Of a stretch of DNA of 37,044 bases, positions 1-5,859 are shown one piece after another. The stretch is from Azoarcus sp. (lineage in GTDB: Bacteria; Pseudomonadota; Gammaproteobacteria; Burkholderiales; Rhodocyclaceae), in contig JAISCE010000091.1 in assembly GCA_031265765.1 (NCBI GenBank), forward strand, positions 1 to 37,044, read 5' to 3'. How positions within the stretch are numbered: position 1 is the stretch's first letter; every line of letters starts with the position of its first letter. Below the pieces are notes generated by a model. The model was not told where the DNA came from and ran no database searches. It worked only from the letters and a program-made list of their open reading frames with translations. The translations under genes and the position numbers were made by a program.

Positions 1-723
1 TCGCCATCCACCGTAACGGCGATGAATGGCGCGGGCGGTGTTTTGCATCAGCGTCTTGATGGCGTCCGCACTCCCGTAGGAAGGCTTTTGTGAAACCGCT
101 CCGACGTCAAGGACTTCCCATATACCTTGAAAGTTATCCGTAGGGACGGCAAGGCTGTAGGCGTAGTTCAGTGCGCTGTAGGCGTCGAAGCTTTCCGGCA
201 AACGTCTGGCTGTCCCCAGTAGTTGGGCTATAACCCGGTCGTTTTCCCGGATCATCGCCTGATACCGCCGCCCACATTCGGCGCGGTTCATGCGGGCGGT
301 GACATAGACGGTATTGTCCCTTGCGGTATACATATCGGTTTGCACGCCAATCAGACCCTGCACACTGCTGGCGGTATTCACCTCCTGGGCAAAATTTTGC
401 GACTGGTCAAAAGACACAGACTGTTTCCCCGCCATGGTATTTACCATCTGGGAAAATTGCTGGGAAGCAATGGCGAGGCTTGCCACATCGGTCTTAAAGG
501 CCCTCGCCAGGGCGTTCATGGCGGCGCTTTCGGCCTGATTCCGATCCGTACCCTGGGCAGTAACGGCAACCCATTCCCGCGATGGGTAGGCCTGCTCAAG
601 GTTCTGTACCCACGATGGAGCAACCTGGGCCTCCGCCCTTTGGGGCGAAGCGGCACAGGCAAAGGTTATGGCAATAAACCAGCACACTGCCGCCCTTAGG
701 TAAAATGTAGTACCGCTTTTCAT
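1..723 (-). CDS. LPP20-type secreted protein/lipoprotein, C-terminus beyond window
   Basis: The reading frame opens at the ATG at 723 and stays open for 241 codons to the window edge, so the C-terminus is missing. The N-terminus is a signal peptide with a hydrophobic stretch (AAVCWFIAITFACA). Cleavage could be by signal peptidase I after AEA, or at a lax lipobox ending in TFAC; I cannot decide. The mature start (APSWVQNLEQAYPSREWVAV) and the following Ala-rich helix with repeated NRAE/NQAES-like segments resemble the LPP20 family, whose function is largely unknown. It sits 12 bp after the stop of the upstream lipoprotein gene, and an AAAGGAA ribosome site overlaps that stop, so the two are probably co-transcribed. 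Base composition is more AT-rich than the genes beyond 2275. Family assignment is moderately sure and spirochaete origin is inference. Confidence 0.7.
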   Translation of the reverse strand, partial: MKSGTTFYLRAAVCWFIAITFACAASPQRAEAQVAPSWVQNLEQAYPSREWVAVTAQGTDRNQAESAAMNALARAFKTDVASLAIASQQFSQMVNTMAGKQSVSFDQSQNFAQEVNTASSVQGLIGVQTDMYTARDNTVYVTARMNRAECGRRYQAMIRENDRVIAQLLGTARRLPESFDAYSALNYAYSLAVPTDNFQGIWEVLDVGAVSQKPSYGSADAIKTLMQNTARAIHRRYGGWR

Positions 724-735
724 ACACGTTTTCCT

Positions 736-1836
736 TTATTTTCTGGTGAACGAAGTCAAGCCGCCGTCCACAAAATCAGCGGCAAAACTATCTTTGGAGG
801 TAATACCCACGGTGGAGGTTCCGCTGTCCGTGCCATACCCGCCTTCGCCTTCCTTCTGGCTTTCGGTACGGTCGTTCAGAAATGTCTCAAAGGTATATAT
901 CCCTTCGGGCAAATCCCAGCTTGCCTGCTGCCCTCCCAGCACCGAATTATCATAGGTCATGTAGGGCAGGCCTTTTGCCTCATAGCCCTTGTAAATTTTT
1001 ATCGATGACAAAACACTGGCGGTACGGCTTGAGTTATTTCTGATGACAACCTTGCCCGAAAGACCCGTGGCGATTACGGCCTGTACTTCTGCCGGTGTTT
1101 GGGTCGGGGTTTCGGCAGACGCAAGGTCTCCCGCTCCCAGATACTCAAAGCCCTCCGACAGAATTTCTGTGGCGATTTGGATGGTAATGTCGTAGAGGGC
1201 CGAGTCCTTTGCCACACTCGTTTCCAGCGCATAGGCAATCTGCTGGTTCAGTTGCGTCTTGGGGATGGTGTACAGGACATAAGCGGTATACTCGTCGCTA
1301 TACACATCCTTCTGGTCCGGGTCGTAACGCCGCGTGAGGGTCCACCAGTCCGAGTCCCGCTGTGCCCCCGAATAGGATACGTTCACCACCGCATTGACCA
1401 TATTGTCAATTTCCTGGCGGTACTCCGCCGATGCGGTTCCCGCTGCCGATGAGGAATTGGCCCCGCCGGAAGATTGGGAGCTTCCGCTTACTGTGGCCTC
1501 GTACTTGCTGGCGATGTTGGTCCGCAGCATAGCGCCGATCCGCTGCTGGGCGCTGAAGTTGTCCGCCCAGGCCAGGGCAAACTGCCGGTTAGTGGAGGTT
1601 TCATCCCCGATAATGCAGTACAGACCCTCGAATTGGGGCTGAGCCTGCACCGCCATAATACCGTTAGCCACATACAGCTTGATCCAGTCCGGGGTAGATA
1701 CGCCGAGGGCCCGCCCCTTGTTGTCCAGCTCCCTGGTGTTTACCTTTGGCCCCCCGACACAGCCAATAACGACCGATGCCGTTACGATGGACATCAACGT
1801 CACACATGACATTCCCAACAAACATTTTTTCTGCAT
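736..1836 (-). CDS. Putative lipoprotein (LPP20-like N-terminal half, unknown C-terminal domain)
   Basis: This is a 366-residue protein. I chose the ATG at 1836 because AAGGAG lies six bases upstream and the protein then starts with a compact signal peptide (MQKKCLLGMS...) ending in the lipobox VIGC, with Cys26 as the likely lipidated residue. Frames extending to 1911 lack such a site. The middle part (TPDWIKLYVANGIMAVQAQ, then a Ser/Ala/Gly-rich linker and a YVLYTIPKTQLNQQIA segment) resembles LPP20-like spirochaete lipoproteins. The last ~110 residues look like a beta-rich domain (GKVVIRNNSS...IYTFETFLNDRT). I do not know a function. It is the first gene of a two-gene unit with the LPP20-type gene at 1-723. 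Composition and codon use differ from the downstream pigment genes, suggesting foreign origin. Confidence 0.7.
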   Translation of the reverse strand: MQKKCLLGMSCVTLMSIVTASVVIGCVGGPKVNTRELDNKGRALGVSTPDWIKLYVANGIMAVQAQPQFEGLYCIIGDETSTNRQFALAWADNFSAQQRIGAMLRTNIASKYEATVSGSSQSSGGANSSSAAGTASAEYRQEIDNMVNAVVNVSYSGAQRDSDWWTLTRRYDPDQKDVYSDEYTAYVLYTIPKTQLNQQIAYALETSVAKDSALYDITIQIATEILSEGFEYLGAGDLASAETPTQTPAEVQAVIATGLSGKVVIRNNSSRTASVLSSIKIYKGYEAKGLPYMTYDNSVLGGQQASWDLPEGIYTFETFLNDRTESQKEGEGGYGTDSGTSTVGITSKDSFAADFVDGGLTSFTRK

Positions 1837-1927
1837 ACTTTTCTCCTTCGCGTTTTTAATGTCCCGCCGGACAATAATTTTATGTTTAACCACCGCATAA
1901 GCGGGTAACATACCTGTTAGGGCATCT

Positions 1928-1947
1928 CTTATTCCTTACGGAATAAG
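1928..1947. repeat. Perfect 8-bp inverted repeat (hairpin)
   Basis: CTTATTCC and GGAATAAG pair perfectly around a TTAC loop. It lies about 90 bp upstream of the lipoprotein start at 1836, so on the minus strand it could be part of a leader. There is no U-run on either side, so it is not a standard terminator. Confidence 0.55.
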
Positions 1948-2057
1948 CGCCGATACCATCGGCCCCCAACCGCCCTTCTTGCCGAAGGGAGCCACTCAAC
2001 ATAATGAGCCATGTTTAACCTCACTTTTGGCGGTTTTGCCGCCGCTATTAATTGAAA

Positions 2058-2076
2058 ATGAATACAACGTATTCAT
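2058..2076. promoter_or_regulatory. Operator-like palindrome ATGAATAC-N3-GTATTCAT
   Basis: Perfect 8-bp arms are separated by three bases (AAC). The symmetry and spacing are typical of sites for dimeric helix-turn-helix regulators. It is about 220 bp upstream of the lipoprotein start. No regulator gene is visible in the window, so the cognate protein is unknown. Confidence 0.4.
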
Positions 2077-2112
2077 GGGTTCGCCTTTGTAGGTTTGGGG
2101 GTTTATACGGAA

Positions 2113-2143
2113 GGTAATTACCGATAAATTAGAGGTAACTACC
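2113..2143. promoter_or_regulatory. Tandem GGTAAYTACC elements 21 bp apart
   Basis: GGTAATTACCGA begins at 2113 and GGTAACTACCGA at 2134. The first decamer is a perfect palindrome and the second differs from it by one base. A 21-bp period places them on the same DNA face, as expected for cooperative binding of a dimeric regulator. It lies about 67 bp upstream of the -35 of the plus-strand promoter at 2210-2240 and about 280 bp upstream of the minus-strand lipoprotein gene. Function is inferred from symmetry only. Confidence 0.45.
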
Positions 2144-2209
2144 GACAGCCTGTTTTTTACTTTGAACGGAAAAATTTGATAAAAGGGAGAGAATTTAGGT
2201 GTTAGATAC

Positions 2210-2240
2210 TTGACACGCTGTTTTTCACATGCGATATAAT
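2210..2240 (+). promoter_or_regulatory. Sigma70-type promoter with perfect hexamers, no downstream gene
   Basis: TTGACA (2210-2215) and TATAAT (2235-2240) both match the consensus exactly; the spacer of 19 bp is longer than the ideal 17. Transcription would run rightward through the heptamer tract and antisense into the end of the pigment operon. No plus-strand gene follows, as if the gene once served by this promoter has been replaced at the composition junction. Confidence 0.5.
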
Positions 2241-2241
2241 C

Positions 2242-2269
2242 GGGTGTCGGGTGTCGGGTGTCGGGTGTC
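2242..2269 (+). repeat. Heptamer tandem repeat (GGGTGTC)x4
   Basis: Four perfect 7-bp units lie back to back, followed by a degenerate partial unit. The tract begins two bases after the TATAAT of the plus-strand promoter and ends six bases before the stop codon of the dehydratase gene. Such tracts are prone to slippage and can also mislead assembly; it marks the boundary between AT-richer and GC-rich sequence. Confidence 0.85.
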
Positions 2270-2274
2270 GGTAT

Positions 2275-2754
2275 TCATTTCAGCACCGTCGAGAAAGCTT
2301 TCAGATCCTTGGGCATATACGCGGTCAATTGGGTTCTTGCAATCAGGACATCGGCCGGATGGTATATCGCACAGGCCATGGTTCCCAACCCGCTATCGTT
2401 GTCGCGTATGACTTCGCGCGCTTCGACCATGAGCGTCGTACCGGCGGCGAACCCATCTACCATACTCGTGAATTTGCGCACCGACACGAGAAAGCCGATC
2501 CTCGGGGATACGTCTTCGGTATACGCGCCCCAACCGATCAAAGCCCCCGCAGCCTGCGCCATATATTCGATGCCGATGTAGGCGGGCACGCGCCCTTCCC
2601 GGCAAAACGGGCTGTTCTCCCGCAAGGCGACCGCGCAAAGGATGCGGTTCGCGCTGGCTTCGATCACGCGATCGAGCAGCAGCGCATAGCCACGATGCGA
2701 CAGATATTTCGCAATGGGTAAATAATCATGCGTGTCACGGGCCTGCCTGTTCAT
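2275..2754 (-). CDS. 3-hydroxyacyl-ACP dehydratase, aryl polyene type (ApeP-like)
   Basis: A 159-residue hotdog-fold protein. The segment GIEYMAQAAGALIGW, with the acidic residue and Gln of FabZ/FabA-like dehydratases, and the ending IARTQLTAYMP match the ApeP family of aryl polyene clusters. It would dehydrate ACP-bound 3-hydroxyacyl intermediates as the conjugated chain grows, probably as a heterocomplex with the second dehydratase domain fused to the AMP ligase (10941-12677). The ATG at 2754 overlaps the ketosynthase stop in ATGA, indicating translational coupling. It is the last intact gene of the operon here; the ketoreductase usually found next is absent because a different sequence begins within 40 bp of its stop. 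Confidence 0.85.
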   Translation of the reverse strand: MNRQARDTHDYLPIAKYLSHRGYALLLDRVIEASANRILCAVALRENSPFCREGRVPAYIGIEYMAQAAGALIGWGAYTEDVSPRIGFLVSVRKFTSMVDGFAAGTTLMVEAREVIRDNDSGLGTMACAIYHPADVLIARTQLTAYMPKDLKAFSTVLK

Positions 2755-3965
2755 GTCTTCGCCATTCTCTCCAGAATCAGCGCCGTATTGCTGCCGCCAA
2801 AGGCGAAGGATGTCGAAAGCGCATACTTCAGCGGCGCGGCGGCGCACTCGCCGGACGCGACCAGATGCAGGGGCGGATCGTCCGGATCCGGCACGCCATC
2901 CCATACTTGCGGCGGCAAGCGGCGGCGGTCGTCGGCCAGCGCCAGCCAGCAAATGGCCGCTTCCAGCGCGCCCGCAGCGCCGAGGGTATGACCGGTGAGC
3001 GGTTTTGTCGAACTCATGGGCACGGCGACGGGCAGGCAGGCCGCCATTGCCCTGCTTTCCATCGCGTCGTTCTGCCGCGTGGCGGTACCATGCAGGTTGA
3101 CGTAACCAATGGCGCCAGCGTCGATACGGGCGCATTCGAGCGCCGCCCTAATTGCCAGCTTCGCGCCCGCCCCCGTGGGTTCCGGGGCGGAAATGTGGTG
3201 GCCGTCGGAGCTTTCTCCCCAACCGGCGATTCCGATGCAGGGAGCATCGTCCGGCTGTTCGCGGCTCAGCAGGAAAAGCGCGGCGGCTTCGCCGATATTG
3301 ATCCCCTTGCGGTTTTTCGAGAAAGGCAGACAAGGTTCGGACGACACCGCGTCCAGCGCCGAGAAGCCCGCAACGGTAAAGCGCGTCAGGGTATCCACGC
3401 CGCCCGCCAGCGCCAGATCGGCCATGCCGGCCTTGATGAGACGCGCGGCGGCAACCAATGCCTTGGCACTGGAAGTGCAGGCGGTCGATACCGCGTACGC
3501 CGGCCCCGTCGCGCCCAGTTCCCCGGCCAGCATACGGGCCGGAGAACCCAGTTCCTGCTGCAAGAAATGAAACCCTTGCGGCCAGTTGCCATGCGCCGCC
3601 AGATATTCCACTGCGCTTTCCGACTCGAACATGCCGGAGGTGCTGGTGCCGATCACCACCGCGATCCGCGAAGCCGGCAGTCCCGTGGCGAGCTTGCGAT
3701 ACCTTGCTTCGATGCGGGCGAATGCCGCCAGGGTCAGGGCATTGTTGCGCGTGCGTTGCGCCACCGGCAAGAAACCGATGTCCGGCAGCGCCGCATCCAC
3801 GATGCCGAGCCGGAGCGGATGTCCGGGACTGTAGGCGTCGGTCGTCCGCATGCCCGGACTGTTGCCGCCGAACAATGCCTCGCGCACAGAAACCAGATCG
3901 TCGCCAAGCGCGCACAAAATGCCGGGAGGAGAAATATGTATTGCCGTGGAAACCTCAGATTTCAT
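2751..3965 (-). CDS. Beta-ketoacyl-ACP synthase, aryl polyene type (ApeO-like)
   Basis: A 404-residue FabB/FabF-type condensing enzyme. The catalytic triad is intact: Cys163 in STACTSSAKA, His292 in LHGTATRQND and His326 in TGHTLGAAGA, so it is an active ketosynthase rather than a chain-length-factor-like partner. It would extend the aryl starter on ACP with malonyl units. Aryl polyene ketosynthases are known to pair with a chain-length-factor-like subunit; no such gene is in this window. The start overlaps the DUF3261 gene end by 11 bp and the stop overlaps the dehydratase start by 4 bp. Confidence 0.92.
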   Translation of the reverse strand: MKSEVSTAIHISPPGILCALGDDLVSVREALFGGNSPGMRTTDAYSPGHPLRLGIVDAALPDIGFLPVAQRTRNNALTLAAFARIEARYRKLATGLPASRIAVVIGTSTSGMFESESAVEYLAAHGNWPQGFHFLQQELGSPARMLAGELGATGPAYAVSTACTSSAKALVAAARLIKAGMADLALAGGVDTLTRFTVAGFSALDAVSSEPCLPFSKNRKGINIGEAAALFLLSREQPDDAPCIGIAGWGESSDGHHISAPEPTGAGAKLAIRAALECARIDAGAIGYVNLHGTATRQNDAMESRAMAACLPVAVPMSSTKPLTGHTLGAAGALEAAICWLALADDRRRLPPQVWDGVPDPDDPPLHLVASGECAAAPLKYALSTSFAFGGSNTALILERMAKT

Positions 3966-4524
3966 GCGACTCCAGAATAAGTTCGTACTTCATGGCAAGA
4001 TGCGCAAACGTGACTCTGCCTTGCCAGGGCGATTCCGTTTCATAGTCGATAACAGCCTGCATCATACCGTCCAGGGCGATTTCCCGCCGCAATCCGCCGT
4101 TCGCGCGCGTCTCCGTCACACTCGCGCCCGGCGGCAAGACGCGGCGCAAGTCTTCCAGCGGCGCGGCGATCAGCAGCAGGTCGTTCAGGATGCGCGCGCC
4201 CTCCGGCGCATGTGGCACAAAGCGCCGCTCGGTCAGCGTTTCCCCATCGTAAGCCAGACTGACGAGACGCATGCCGAAAGCCATCATGACGAGTTGCAGA
4301 CGGCCTTCGGCGATTTCCAGCACCGCTTCCGTGGCGCGCTCGCCGCCCGGCCAGCGCATGACGAGCCGTTGTTCCACCGTGCGCTCGCCCAGCGCGGCGG
4401 GTGCAATCCTGAGCGGCTCCGGCGCGATCGTCCCCCGGCCCGGAGCCGGCAACGCGCAGGAGCCCAAACATAGAACGCCGCAAACGTAAAAGAGGCCGGC
4501 GATCAGGCTGCGGCGGACACGCAT
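3955..4524 (-). CDS. DUF3261 family lipoprotein of aryl polyene cluster
   Basis: 189 residues. The ATG at 4524 was chosen because the product then begins with a typical lipoprotein signal: MRVRRSLIAGLFYV followed by a lipobox ending LGSC. The remainder is a beta-rich domain (LVMRWPGGERATEAVLEIAE...LVSLAYDGETLTERRFVP) similar to DUF3261, a family regularly found in aryl polyene operons and related in fold to LolA/LolB-like lipid carriers. It probably helps move the lipidated pigment across the periplasm to the outer membrane, with the LolA-like protein (8201-8830) and the MMPL exporter. Its start lies inside the end of the flavoprotein gene (22-bp overlap). Confidence 0.75.
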   Translation of the reverse strand: MRVRRSLIAGLFYVCGVLCLGSCALPAPGRGTIAPEPLRIAPAALGERTVEQRLVMRWPGGERATEAVLEIAEGRLQLVMMAFGMRLVSLAYDGETLTERRFVPHAPEGARILNDLLLIAAPLEDLRRVLPPGASVTETRANGGLRREIALDGMMQAVIDYETESPWQGRVTFAHLAMKYELILESHEI

Positions 4525-5744
4525 GCCGTTTGCACCGAGGCCAGACGACGCTCCGGCCTGGCGACGAACGGGTTCTTCTCGTCCCAAGCGTAACCGGCCA
4601 GTACCGCGGATACCATGCGCTCGACTTCCGGCGGTTTATTGGGCGCGAAAATGATGTCCTGCAAGCGCCGGTCGTACCATGCGGTCACGAAAGCGCGAAA
4701 TGCCTCGACTCCCACCTTGAGCGGCGCGGCATATTCGCGCTCCCAGTCGACAGGCTCGCCCGCGAGTTGCTTCAAAAGCGCCTTGACCGCCAGATCGGAC
4801 GATTTGAACGCGATGGTGACGCCGGAAGAAAATACGGGATCGAGGAATTCGGTGGTATTGCCCAACAGCGCGAAATTGCGCCCGTACAGCGCCTTGACGT
4901 TGGCGGAATAACCGACGATGTTCCGCACCGGTGTATCCCACACCGCGTTTTTCAGTAATTTGGCAAGATTCGGCGTCCGGCGCACACGGTCGAGCAACTG
5001 TTCCTTGTCGTCGCGCGTATCGAATTGTTCACGCCGCCCCACGACGCCGATCGAGGAGCGCCCATTGGAAAAAGGAATCAACCAGAACCAGACATCGGTT
5101 TCGTCCGGCGGTACCGAAATCAGGATCTTATCGCGGTCGAACGCCGCCTCGGTATTTTGCGCGATGCGGTCTTCGATATGAGTGAAGATGGCCTGCCTCA
5201 CCGGCAATTCCGAGGCAATGTCCAGATCGAGCAGCCGGGGCAGCACTCGCCCGTAACCGCTGGCATCGAGCAGGAACTCGCCGGTAAGCCGGTAATCCTC
5301 GCCGTTTTCCGGATGCACGGTCACGACGGGTTTTTCCCCGCTCACATCGACGGCGGTCACTTCGTGACGGTAGCGGATGTCGGCGCCCTGGCGCGCGGCG
5401 GCATCGGCCAATACCTTGTCGAAAGGCCCGCGCTGCACCTGATAGGTCGTTCCCCAGCCCGGCGTGAATTTCTGGCGAAAATCGAAATGCGCGTACCGGT
5501 TGCCGCAAGCGAAAGCGGCGCCGTTCTTGAATTGAAAACCGGCTTCGATCACATCCTGCAACATCCCGGCGGCCTCGATGTATTCCATGCTTTGCGGCAA
5601 CAGGCTTTCACCGATGACGAAGCGCGGAAAATCCGCCTTCTCCAATATAGTTACGGTACGCCCCGCGCGCCGCAGCAACCCTGCCGCCACGGCGCCGGAC
5701 GGTCCCGCACCGACGATGATGATTTCGCTTTTCTCTTGACGCAT
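4503..5744 (-). CDS. FAD-dependent oxidoreductase, flavin halogenase-like
   Basis: 413 residues. An N-terminal Rossmann motif GAGPSG (12-17) binds FAD; GESLLPQS (45-52) and DASG (160-163) are typical of the tryptophan-halogenase/geranylgeranyl-reductase superfamily. Two features favour a halogenase: Lys73 in GFQFKNGAAF, at the place of the conserved catalytic lysine of carrier-protein-type halogenases, and W219-F-W-L-I-P224, matching the WxWxIP halogenase signature. In an aryl polyene operon it could halogenate the aryl head, as in brominated xanthomonadins. A hydroxylase or reductase role is not excluded. A GGGAG site precedes the ATG. The 115 bp upstream is the only long gap in the operon. 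Confidence 0.8.
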   Translation of the reverse strand: MRQEKSEIIIVGAGPSGAVAAGLLRRAGRTVTILEKADFPRFVIGESLLPQSMEYIEAAGMLQDVIEAGFQFKNGAAFACGNRYAHFDFRQKFTPGWGTTYQVQRGPFDKVLADAAARQGADIRYRHEVTAVDVSGEKPVVTVHPENGEDYRLTGEFLLDASGYGRVLPRLLDLDIASELPVRQAIFTHIEDRIAQNTEAAFDRDKILISVPPDETDVWFWLIPFSNGRSSIGVVGRREQFDTRDDKEQLLDRVRRTPNLAKLLKNAVWDTPVRNIVGYSANVKALYGRNFALLGNTTEFLDPVFSSGVTIAFKSSDLAVKALLKQLAGEPVDWEREYAAPLKVGVEAFRAFVTAWYDRRLQDIIFAPNKPPEVERMVSAVLAGYAWDEKNPFVARPERRLASVQTACVSAAA

Positions 5745-5859
5745 GTTAGGACTCCCTTTGAACGGGTCTAAAGAAACGGGTCGATTTTGAAGCTGACCGA
5801 TTCTGCCTTGGAACGCGACAGAATAAAAGTGGCGGCACGTTCGGCCTCTTGGCCGATAC
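5745..5859 (-). other. 115-bp gap inside the otherwise overlapping operon
   Basis: All other junctions between 2275 and 13816 overlap or lie within 14 bp. This one contains a CGGCC-AAGA-GGCCG hairpin just after the exporter stop, and a short open stretch without start codon whose translation (ERAATFILSRSKAESV...) ends at TAG. It may be the remnant of a lost gene, or just a leader for the flavoprotein gene. I do not recognise the peptide. Confidence 0.3.

Larger units (their letters stand above)
1837..2274. other. Non-coding AT-richer region with several dyads
   Basis: No convincing gene lies in these 438 bp. The region contains, in order: an 8-bp stem with a TTAC loop (1928-1947); a 6-bp stem CCCTTC/GAAGGG (1973-1989); a GGCGG/CCGCC stem near 2030-2044; a palindrome at 2058-2076; a pair of operator-like elements 21 bp apart (2113-2143); a plus-strand promoter (2210-2240); and a heptamer tract (2242-2269). 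It separates the AT-richer lipoprotein genes from the GC-rich pigment operon, whose last stop codon is at 2275-2277. Confidence 0.6.

Noticed and set aside
223-699. Plus-strand open frame in the left arm
   Set aside because: The minus strand carries a signal-peptide protein with a good start and ribosome site over the whole interval.
2242-2269. Short CRISPR-like repeat array
   Set aside because: Units are 7 bp, contiguous and without spacers; it is a simple tandem repeat.
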